From positions 62,001-126,000 of the forward strand of contig CYUH01000013.1 of the NCBI GenBank assembly GCA_001403755.1: a DNA stretch of 64,000 nucleotides. The letters run 5' to 3'. This document shows positions 58,001 through 64,000 of this stretch, one piece after another. Position numbers and translations under genes: made by a program. The notes beneath the pieces were generated by a model. The model saw only the letters and a program-made list of their open reading frames with translations, was not told where the DNA came from and searched no databases. This DNA is from Chryseobacterium senegalense. Its GTDB lineage: Bacteria > Bacteroidota > Bacteroidia > Flavobacteriales > Weeksellaceae. Position 1 is the first letter of the stretch, and every line of letters starts with the position of its first letter.

Positions 58001-60173
58001 AGCGATGGAGAGAGGTAACGCAAAAAGACCGCTGATCGTTGTTCCCAATGACAGCATTTTAAAACAGTGGGTGGAAACGATTTTTGAAACCATTCCTGAA
58101 GCCAAAGTGAATATCTTGGGAAATCTTGGAAAAGACTTCGACCTCTCAAAATTTGATAATAAAGACGGGGAAATCACCATCGTCACTTACGAGGGTTTCA
58201 ACAATATCGGTTTTTCTGAAAACATTACCCAAAGTCTGGCTTCCAAGTTTTCCTATATTTCAGAAAATGAACTGAGAAGCGTAAACACCATCAGCGAAAG
58301 GGATTTTCAAAAAGAACTGGAAAAAGAAAAAGAATTGGTGGGTAAAATGAAGCGGGGTAAGATTTACGATTGGGAAGACTTTGGTTTTGACCATCTGACT
58401 TACGATGAAGTCCACAACGCGAACCATATCGTAGGAAAAGTTAGAATAGAAGACCGCCGATTTGCTTCAGACTTTAGAAATCAAAACCAGCAGACTTCGA
58501 AACTGGGAATCAATACTTGGATGGCGGCGCAATACATTCAGGAAAAGAACGACGGCAGAAATGTTACCCTGCTTTCTGCAACGCCTTTTACCAATAAACC
58601 ATTGGAATATTACTCTATTTTGTCATTGATTGCGAACAAGAGATTAGAAGAGTCGGGTTACATCAATGTCAACACTTTTTTTGAAACCTTTATGGAGGCG
58701 GACAACGATATGGAGATTGACGCGAAAGGTGATGTGAAATTCAAGGCGAATGTCCGTCGTTTTAAAAACAACTCCCTGTTTCAGCAACTTTTATCGGAAT
58801 TTATTGACATCAAAGGCGAAGAAGATAATCCCGAATTGGTGCGACCCAACCGAATTAACAAGGAATATAAGATTGAGCAGAACGATTTGACGAGTGAGCA
58901 ATATAAAATGCTCAATGAAAACTTTAGCGAGACCCAAAAAGGCGCAATTCTTACGCATATCCTTAATGCCCGTCTGATTGCGATTTCGCCGTATCTTTCA
59001 CCATATTATGACGGAGAAGAGCCGTCATTGGAAGAATTCATAGAGGATTCTCCGAAACTGAAGCAGACGATGGATTTGATTAGGCAGAACAAAAAAGACA
59101 TTCCGGATTCCGGTCAAATCATCTACTCTGAATTAGCTGTTTCAGAATTTCCGAAACTAAGGGAATATTTGGTACGGGAAGTCGGATACAAACCAGAAGA
59201 AGTCGGAGTCATCACTGGTTCGACAAGCAAGCCAAACCGATTGAAGATTCAGGACGATTTCAATTCGGGAAAAATAAAGGTGGTTATTGGAAGCGAGGCG
59301 ATTCAGGAAGGAATGAACCTGCAGGAAAATACCACGGATATTTATATGCTTTCGCTTCCGTACAACTTTACTTCTCTACGTCAAGTGGAAGGACGCGCTT
59401 GGCGACAAGGAAACAGAAATGAAAATGTGCGAATTAATTTCATGTTGACTAATGATTCAATAGATGTCTTTATGCTTCAAAAACTGCAATCCAAACAGGC
59501 AAGATACTTGGAGGCAATGAAGAAAGGAGCCGATGTTTTGGATATTTCTGACATCAGCACACAGGAACTGAAAACCGCCATCATCACGAATCCGGAAACC
59601 AGAGCCAATATCGAAATTGAACTGATGAAAAAGCGTATTGAAACCGAGAAAAATAAATTTTTGGCTGATTCTGCTTTTGTTCTTCGAAAATATGACAGCT
59701 TCATCAAAATTCAAGAGGAAGTAACTAAGGCACAGCACAATTACAACCGAATTTTAGGCTATTCCAAGGAAGAGGGCGAAAATGCCGAATACTGGAAAAA
59801 CCAGCTTCCATTCTATCAAAAAACGATTGATTTGACAAAAGAGAAAGTCCAAGAGGAAATTGACATTCTTTCACAAAAAGGAGTGAATGTGACGGAGATT
59901 GAACAACAAACAAAAATTACTGAAGATAAAATTGCGGAATTGGATAAAAGGTTGGAGGATTTGCCTAATGTTCGGGAGGGATTGGTTGAGAAGTATAGGC
60001 AGGAGAAGGAAATGCAGTTGAAAATTAATGAGACTGGAAATTATTTAGGGGAGCGAGCAATTGAAAATGTGCTCTTATTTAATAAAAATAATTCCGAACG
60101 GATTAATATAGCTATAGAAAGACTGGATGTGCAAAAAGAAGCTGAAAAAGAATATTACAAAATAGGGCGATAA
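55044..60173 (+). CDS. Large TOPRIM-methylase-helicase protein (DarB-like architecture)
   Basis: The 1709-residue protein has a degenerate N-terminal TOPRIM-like domain (about 10-125; LCLTGDDAG, with Thr where the first Asp of DxD is expected). An N6-adenine methylase follows (motif I VLEPSVGTGNF near 352, motif IV VIGNPPYGD near 422). A SNF2-type helicase has HEVGFGKTLSG (about 969), YDEVHN (about 1120), LLSATPF (about 1176) and EGRAWRQGNRNE (about 1447). The tail is coiled coil. The combination recalls phage P1 DarB, which protects incoming DNA from restriction. Start is GTG at 55044, overlapping the lipoprotein gene. It is the last gene before the tRNA and ends in a terminator. Confidence 0.85.
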   Translation: MSETSYLNHSSSEISIIEGTKNELIVFNSDNDKDSFLELLKLNNQNNGRTLVTLNYNENTGSFVERFKNYDGKIFLCLTGDDAGNRSTQKILNEFQNKNIKDIRMLYGISENGNQNLEEYLKNKLQVQEKNTTLVEQKTIRNEDDGTQSERISDTQHLGAELPQRNSGESKQTSKPKQNGNHFGGQAVDGNHAGNGLEDTIWKHLVGKPERGPVDGTQPQNAAKNEGAEHSLGGIVSGRNVSNRIAEIVKTSTQNNEALGVLISKYKGQKLTNEQVAEVVSAACFVSSDKQVKLKESLNITEDLKEICHQFKSGGTAKEGRGILDEYYTDSRIVDAVRNLIKDQFKNRQEISVLEPSVGTGNFLYAVKELGIKSNITAFEINETTAKIAKILHPEAHIHLRSFETEFIDEKGNKKEFAEKYDLVIGNPPYGDHRGLYKGLGEEPKISKYEDYFVKRSLDSLKPNGVLAMVLPSGWLNRQAQLKNADILEGFRLPNGAFAGTQVGTDIIILQKNSQKISTDISNYFEKHPDRILGETREKTNRFGRLENYVYGNLEDALSRIEQLKNKKQTERIGNLFEDLFLEVDQPKGESKSKTLENTIPAKTEEIDLAETKDKIEQVLSRLNEVKFKSPAIEKEIEKYFKLQTQIFDNPPNFSKDQIDEIHRKADKIIQSHKEKNAEYRIQTKPEIKKGVLKYQFFKADEIVNASLQNSTDITKEQIEAFRDTSYDGTLNNHGKHYQFANYMDGNWVHDFYYAEGNIYAKLEQLEIDFKDRFSVGGTENQYEKQKDLLLNVLPKPKTLDEISISPNHEFVHQFDLGTIEKERWNQNTRQTETVTVPYNLAEKFKDFVGTLSSEAFAGSSSWEVRSFVDNENVTGSDKERNALVRERRKVAANDLFQKFLREELSDALRKRFVNDFNRNYNNIYVPDYSKFPLFSKIHLNFKGRELRLTEVQKGGIGRQTTKGVGLLAHEVGFGKTLSGILSMHEAMERGNAKRPLIVVPNDSILKQWVETIFETIPEAKVNILGNLGKDFDLSKFDNKDGEITIVTYEGFNNIGFSENITQSLASKFSYISENELRSVNTISERDFQKELEKEKELVGKMKRGKIYDWEDFGFDHLTYDEVHNANHIVGKVRIEDRRFASDFRNQNQQTSKLGINTWMAAQYIQEKNDGRNVTLLSATPFTNKPLEYYSILSLIANKRLEESGYINVNTFFETFMEADNDMEIDAKGDVKFKANVRRFKNNSLFQQLLSEFIDIKGEEDNPELVRPNRINKEYKIEQNDLTSEQYKMLNENFSETQKGAILTHILNARLIAISPYLSPYYDGEEPSLEEFIEDSPKLKQTMDLIRQNKKDIPDSGQIIYSELAVSEFPKLREYLVREVGYKPEEVGVITGSTSKPNRLKIQDDFNSGKIKVVIGSEAIQEGMNLQENTTDIYMLSLPYNFTSLRQVEGRAWRQGNRNENVRINFMLTNDSIDVFMLQKLQSKQARYLEAMKKGADVLDISDISTQELKTAIITNPETRANIEIELMKKRIETEKNKFLADSAFVLRKYDSFIKIQEEVTKAQHNYNRILGYSKEEGENAEYWKNQLPFYQKTIDLTKEKVQEEIDILSQKGVNVTEIEQQTKITEDKIAELDKRLEDLPNVREGLVEKYRQEKEMQLKINETGNYLGERAIENVLLFNKNNSERINIAIERLDVQKEAEKEYYKIGR

Positions 60174-60200
60174 AAAACAGGGACTCAAAGTCCCTGTTTT
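60174..60200 (+). terminator. Terminator of the methylase-helicase gene
   Basis: AAAACAGGGACT and AGTCCCTGTTTT (12 bp, 3-nt loop) directly follow the TAA. A second AGTCCCTGTT lies at 60201-60210, so an alternative fold is possible. Between here and the tRNA, CTGATTTACAG-type repeats occur in 40 bp that may form the element end. Confidence 0.8.
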
Positions 60201-60242
60201 AGTCCCTGTTATTCGTAAATCACTGATTTACAGAATTGTTTG

Positions 60243-60316
60243 TAGCGAAGACGGGAATTGAACCCGTGACCTCAGGGTTATGAATCCTGCGCTCTAACCA
60301 ACTGAGCTACCTCGCC
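60243..60316 (-). tRNA. tRNA-Met (anticodon CAT)
   Basis: Read on the minus strand the 74-nt gene starts GGCGAGGTAGCTCAGTTGG. The anticodon loop is TTCATAA with anticodon CAT, and the T arm is GGGTTCAATTCCC. The acceptor stem GGCGAGG pairs with CTTCGCT, followed by discriminator A; CCA is not encoded. A CAT anticodon also fits the lysidine-type tRNA-Ile, but the body looks like elongator Met. Its 3' end faces the conjugative element, as expected if the element integrated into the tRNA 3' end and restored it. Confidence 0.93.
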
Positions 60317-60362
60317 ATTAGAGTGGTGCAAAGATAAAAATATTTTGGAATGTAGCAAAAAT

Positions 60363-61646
60363 TTAATTCAATTTTAAATAGGAAATTACATCTGCTGCAT
60401 GATCCGGTTTTGCAATAATCTTATTGTTAGCATCCAGAACAAAGTAAGTAGGCGTTGCTCTCACATTGTAAGTCTCTGCAAATGAGCTATACCAACCTTT
60501 AAGTTCGGTATCATTAATCCAAGGAAGACTTTTCACTTTTGCATCATAATTTGCTTTTTCAGAATCCAGAGAAAATGCGATAACTTCGGCATTTTGGGAC
60601 TTTATCGCATAATATTTTTCGATAAGCTTAGGAAGTTCTGCTTCGCAGTGGGAACAAGTTGACGACCAGAAAACAATAATCTTTTTATTTGCCTTCACAT
60701 CCGCTATTGATTTTGCAGTAGTATTGGTAGGGTTTTGGAAAATATAATTCGGGAAAGTTGCCCCTAGTTCGGTGTTTTTATTGGTTGCAATTGTGTTGCT
60801 CAACCGATCATTGATGGTGCATTTTAAATTTTTAGCTTCGGTAAGATATTTTTCCTTCAAATCTGCCATACCATAAGTGTCGAAAATCTCGATCAATTCG
60901 GACAAAATGGTTTGTCCGCGAGGAGTTTCCAGATTTACAGCTTTTAACAATTTATCGACATCGTTGGCTACATTCGTACTTGGTCCAATGTTCAAATAAG
61001 CGATTAATATAGGCCTCAAAAGTGAGGAAGTCTCGAGCATGTCATTGGAATTACTAAGATAATGAATGATTTCATCATGAGTAATTTCTTTTTTCGCAGT
61101 AGTTTTATCTAAAAACTTGGAGTAATTAGAATTATAGTACTGTACGAATGGGTATTTACTGAGATCCGCAACGCTTGAAGAAAGTCTCGCAATCTCATCA
61201 TTCAGGGCTTTTCTAAAGCTTGTAGAGCTATCGTAATAATCTTTTATTTGAACCAAAGCAGGCAAAATATACTCTTTTTTCTGTTGAACATCTTGCAAAT
61301 TATTCATTACAGAATTGCTTTCATCCAAATATTGCACATTGGTGATTTTGCCTTTATCAGAATCGAATTTTAGTTTTACATCTTTGTTTTCGGCGATGAA
61401 ATTCAGTGAGGTATTCCCTTCCGGAAAATACAGTTTCAGCATTCCTGTGTAGGGTTTAGCCACTTTAAATTGCCAAGAATTTCCTTTTCTAATTTCTTTG
61501 GTATTTAAAACATCTTTAGAACCATTTAAGGTATAAAGATAAACTTCCTTTGGGGTAAATGCAGCCGGAGCTTCAATATCTATTTTAAATTGCGCAGATA
61601 ATGAATTCAGCGCAAGTAAACTTATAATTCCTAAAACTTTTTTCAT
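60363..61646 (-). CDS. TlpA-like thioredoxin-fold lipid/periplasmic oxidoreductase
   Basis: The 427-residue secreted protein has signal peptide MKKVLGIISLLALNSLSAQ. An N-terminal beta-sandwich (DUF4369-like) and a helical middle follow. The C-terminal thioredoxin domain has the redox motif FWSSTCSHCEAEL (CSHC) and cis-Pro segment RATPTYFVLD. It likely reduces or isomerises disulfides, or serves cytochrome maturation, in the periplasm. It is transcribed away from the tRNA on the host side of the presumed element boundary. Confidence 0.85.
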   Translation of the reverse strand: MKKVLGIISLLALNSLSAQFKIDIEAPAAFTPKEVYLYTLNGSKDVLNTKEIRKGNSWQFKVAKPYTGMLKLYFPEGNTSLNFIAENKDVKLKFDSDKGKITNVQYLDESNSVMNNLQDVQQKKEYILPALVQIKDYYDSSTSFRKALNDEIARLSSSVADLSKYPFVQYYNSNYSKFLDKTTAKKEITHDEIIHYLSNSNDMLETSSLLRPILIAYLNIGPSTNVANDVDKLLKAVNLETPRGQTILSELIEIFDTYGMADLKEKYLTEAKNLKCTINDRLSNTIATNKNTELGATFPNYIFQNPTNTTAKSIADVKANKKIIVFWSSTCSHCEAELPKLIEKYYAIKSQNAEVIAFSLDSEKANYDAKVKSLPWINDTELKGWYSSFAETYNVRATPTYFVLDANNKIIAKPDHAADVISYLKLN

Positions 61647-61660
61647 AATGTAAATATAAA

Positions 61661-61687
61661 AAAACTCACCGAGTTGCGATGAGTTTT
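61661..61687 (-). terminator. Terminator after the small PID-type gene
   Basis: AAAACTCA (61661-61668) pairs with TGAGTTTT (61680-61687) around an 11-nt loop, in the 59 bp between the two genes. On the minus strand it ends with a run of T, so it serves the gene at 61706. Confidence 0.7.
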
Positions 61688-61705
61688 GTATTGCTAAAAT
61701 AAATT

Positions 61706-61918
61706 TTATCCTAAGGTTTTGCGTGTTTTAGCATGGTAATACCACATAAAGCCAAATGCAACGATCGCCAATAGATAGAGATACATATCAATTGGGGATG
61801 CGGGTACACCAGGAGTACCGGTATCTCCAGGTGCAGGCATTGGCGGTGGAACTTCTGCATATATTGACGAATATATTCCAAAAAACAGCAAAAATATAAT
61901 TTTATTAAAGATTTTCAT
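61706..61918 (-). CDS. Small PID-CTERM-like sorted membrane protein
   Basis: The 70-residue protein has a signal peptide (MKIFNKIIFLLFFGIYSSIYA), a Pro/Gly linker (PPPMPAPGDTGTPGVPASP), then PIDMYLYLLAIVAFGFMWYY and a basic tail. The Pro-Ile-Asp motif followed by one helix and a basic end resembles the PID-CTERM protein-sorting signal of Bacteroidota; I am moderately sure of that name. It is 10 bp downstream of a T9SS protein, so the pair is co-expressed. Function unknown. Confidence 0.75.
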   Translation of the reverse strand: MKIFNKIIFLLFFGIYSSIYAEVPPPMPAPGDTGTPGVPASPIDMYLYLLAIVAFGFMWYYHAKTRKTLG

Positions 61919-61928
61919 AATTTGTGTA

Positions 61929-63914
61929 TTATTTGATAATTTTACTTTGAACGGTCACACCTTTTTCAGAAATTACTTTTACGAAATAAACATTTTTAAG
62001 ATTTTCAATAAGATTTATTTCATAATTAGATATCGTGTTAATGTCTTTTGCAGAAATTACCAATTTACCACTCATATCAAACACTTGAACTTCAGCTTTT
62101 TTCCAGTTTGGATCGAATACCACAACGTATTTACCGACATAAGGATCATAAGTAACCATCGTTCGAGATGGTACATTAGATTGATCACTTCCTAAAACTC
62201 CGGAAGGAAGACCGTAATACACATCATAATCTTGATCCGAACTTCCCGCAGAGGCTAAAACCTTATTCTGACTTAGCGGTTGTACATTGCCATCTGGTCC
62301 TCTGAAATAAAATCCTTCATTGCTTGAAAGTAGATGTTGACCATCGGGAATCAAAATTCCATTTTCTTTAACTTGTACTTTAAAAGAAACAATATCATTG
62401 GTATATTTTACCATCTTGATATTCTTACCCTTAAAATCATTTTCATTAGCTTCGTTGATATATAGCCAATATGAGTTCATGTAATTAGTATCATAACCTC
62501 CGCTGATTGGATTCTCTTCATAGGATCCCAATAAACTTGTTGAGCCCGCTGCTGCCTGCGCTCTTGCATTATTTGAATTACCTGAAGTTCCTTCTGGGTA
62601 CACCACATAATACATTCTTGCGACTTCTCCGCCGCTACTATTAAGACCAATTATTGCTAATTCTTTTACGGTTCCATTGTTCTGCCCGCGGTTTGCAGTT
62701 ACAGAATAAGGAGTCGAAGTATTTCTCGAATAATAATTAAATCGTCGAAGTTTAGAAAGGTCGAGAGTAGGTGTTTGTGAATTATCCAGTAATTTTATGA
62801 CAAATGTACCCATAGGTCTTACCAAAAGATAATCTACATCACCAGTCCAAATTCCATTTGTTGTATTTGTTACATATTTAAATCCTACAATGCTTCCACC
62901 AACTCCCGGTTGATACTGCACATTGGTAGGCTCAAGTCTGATTCCATTAATGTTAGGAATATAATTTACATCCGTTGATACATTTAAATTACGTAAATCA
63001 AGATTGGTAAGATAAGGATTGGTGAAAAAATACATATTCTTCCCATAATCTGTACCATCCCAAATTTTGTTTCTAGTGCGCGCGAAATTATCACCAAGAT
63101 AGGAGTTATATTTTTCATTATATTGGTTGATGCCATTTCCGTTTGTTCCATAAGAAACACCCGCACCAGCTCCGGATAAGGTTCTAGAATTATAAGTTAG
63201 GTCAGAAACAGGAACACCCTTCAACGTTCTCGTAACCGATGCCACATCCAGATTTTTGCCACCTAAAATATAATATGAATAAGGAACACGTGTATCGCTT
63301 CCCAAAACATTTGAAATACTAGATAAATTATCAAAAACAATCTTGTCGTTGTTCCAAACTAAGATTTCATTTTGTGACCATCTGGTAGTATTAAAAGTCT
63401 TACCCAATTCATCACTTAAAGTTGAGGCTGTTTTCCCGAAAAAAGGAACTGAAAACTGTTGGTAACCACCATGATTCGGAGATCTAAATTCCTGATTTAC
63501 AATGCCCTTAATGTTATCCTGTCGTATTCCTTGAATATAGAGTTGCCCGTAGGTATAAGTTGGAGTTGCTGCTGGATTATTGGTGTTCCAAGTGCCAAAT
63601 GCGGTTGCCTCATTAAGTTTATTAACAATAGTACCGCCTACTGCTGAACCTTCAACTTTATCGCTTGTTCCATTAAGTGTTCTTACTACATCCTTCGCAG
63701 CGTCACTTGCGACAATCATCACATTGCCGTGGTTTTCTAAAATCCCTGAGTCTTTAACTTGTAAACCTCCGCCGTTGTAAACCAAGGATCCTTTGCCCAC
63801 ATAGAAAGTTGCTTTATCATCGATATGGGTAATAACTTTTGGATTGGTGGTCATTTGTGCATCAACTGCCAAAAAGGCAGCCAATAACCCCACAGTTAGT
63901 AAATTTGTTTTCAT
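61929..63914 (-). CDS. Surface protein with T9SS type A sorting domain
   Basis: The 661-residue exported protein has signal peptide MKTNLLTVGLLAAFLAVDAQ; the ATG at 63914 is chosen because an upstream in-frame ATG would bury it. Long beta-rich repeats of the adhesin style fill the body (YVGKGSLVYNGGGLQVKDS). The last 75 residues form a type IX secretion C-terminal domain (VQVFDMSGKLVISAKDINT, GVTVQSKIIK). It is exported to the surface and probably cleaved and anchored. It is chromosomal, right of the element boundary. Confidence 0.88.
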   Translation of the reverse strand: MKTNLLTVGLLAAFLAVDAQMTTNPKVITHIDDKATFYVGKGSLVYNGGGLQVKDSGILENHGNVMIVASDAAKDVVRTLNGTSDKVEGSAVGGTIVNKLNEATAFGTWNTNNPAATPTYTYGQLYIQGIRQDNIKGIVNQEFRSPNHGGYQQFSVPFFGKTASTLSDELGKTFNTTRWSQNEILVWNNDKIVFDNLSSISNVLGSDTRVPYSYYILGGKNLDVASVTRTLKGVPVSDLTYNSRTLSGAGAGVSYGTNGNGINQYNEKYNSYLGDNFARTRNKIWDGTDYGKNMYFFTNPYLTNLDLRNLNVSTDVNYIPNINGIRLEPTNVQYQPGVGGSIVGFKYVTNTTNGIWTGDVDYLLVRPMGTFVIKLLDNSQTPTLDLSKLRRFNYYSRNTSTPYSVTANRGQNNGTVKELAIIGLNSSGGEVARMYYVVYPEGTSGNSNNARAQAAAGSTSLLGSYEENPISGGYDTNYMNSYWLYINEANENDFKGKNIKMVKYTNDIVSFKVQVKENGILIPDGQHLLSSNEGFYFRGPDGNVQPLSQNKVLASAGSSDQDYDVYYGLPSGVLGSDQSNVPSRTMVTYDPYVGKYVVVFDPNWKKAEVQVFDMSGKLVISAKDINTISNYEINLIENLKNVYFVKVISEKGVTVQSKIIK

Positions 63915-63962
63915 CGCTATTGTGTTTTTGTGTTTAAAAATTTGAACATTACTATTCAATTA

Positions 63963-63970
63963 CAAATATA
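63963..63970 (-). promoter_or_regulatory. Candidate -7 promoter box of the T9SS surface-protein gene
   Basis: The minus strand reads TATATTTG, which fits the Bacteroidota TAnnTTTG consensus, 49 nt upstream of the chosen ATG. No TTG is found at the ideal 19-nt spacing, so the call is weaker than those at 10412 and 11475. Confidence 0.4.
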
Positions 63971-64000
63971 TTTATTTTTTTTTAATTAAATCACACTACA

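Noticed and set aside
55044..60173. DISARM-type defence gene
   Set aside because: No drmA, drmB or drmC partner is seen and the gene belongs to the conjugation module; a DarB-like role fits better.
60174..60316. Direct repeat of the tRNA 3' end elsewhere in the window (attL)
   Set aside because: I looked for GCGAAGACGGGAATTG and close variants and found none; the other end must lie outside.

Overview
The window reads as a flavobacterial (Bacteroidota) genome, probably a Weeksellaceae member close to Chryseobacterium or Elizabethkingia. The evidence is a type IX secretion (T9SS) C-terminal sorting domain, Bacteroidota-type promoters (TTG-N19-TAnnTTTG), RteC regulators, and a Bacteroidota-type conjugation module (TraE/F/G/J/K/M/N order). 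Most of it, from position 1 to about 60.2 kb, looks like one large composite integrative conjugative element or its cargo. It ends beside a tRNA-Met gene (60243-60316), after which ordinary chromosomal genes follow. No integrase is present, so the other end of the element should lie left of position 1.

Region A (1-12.65 kb) is the most unusual part. A primase C-terminus and a broken ssb gene lie on the left, and the C-terminal remnant of a VirD4-type coupling protein lies on the right. Between them is an integron-like array of four cassettes, separated by about 200-bp palindromic attC-like sites at 863, 3711, 10661 and 11538. The short sequences at the two ends of a cassette are reverse complements of each other, and most stop codons sit about 10 nt from the site, as in true integron cassettes. 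No integron integrase is visible, so this would be a CALIN. The cargo is mostly defence: a Kiwa-like pair (kwaA/kwaB, with an IS3-family element inserted upstream), a restriction-modification operon with an RloC-like anticodon nuclease gene carrying an amber codon in its P-loop, a HigBA-like toxin-antitoxin pair, and an unknown gene pair.

Region B (12.7-30.6 kb) is a potassium/sodium homeostasis island. It has a sigma-54 response regulator, an ACR3/bile-acid-type transporter, trkA (frameshifted in a six-G run), trkH, a DUF389 protein and nhaA. Divergent from these is a kdp cluster with an unusual set of very small membrane proteins ahead of kdpFABC, then a porin, a KdpD lacking its kinase part, and a separate histidine kinase.

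Region C (30.6-33.2 kb) has a truncated and a complete rteC and about 1.3 kb of non-coding DNA with an iteron-like repeat array, a candidate origin or oriT. Region D (33.2-60.2 kb) is the transfer operon, all on the + strand: a surface protein, a relaxosome protein, a relaxase, ParA, and type IV secretion genes including a VirB4-type ATPase with a DnaJ J-domain inside it. It continues with four consecutive proteins sharing a C-terminal motif, VirB8/9/10-like proteins, a coupling protein, an M23 peptidase, a RadC/JAB protein, and a 1709-residue methylase-helicase. Two G/C-rich inverted-repeat elements lie over the 5' ends of two tra genes and encode their N-terminal hydrophobic segments. Region E (60.2-64 kb) is chromosomal: tRNA-Met, a TlpA-like thioredoxin protein, a small PID-type sorted membrane protein and a T9SS-exported surface protein.
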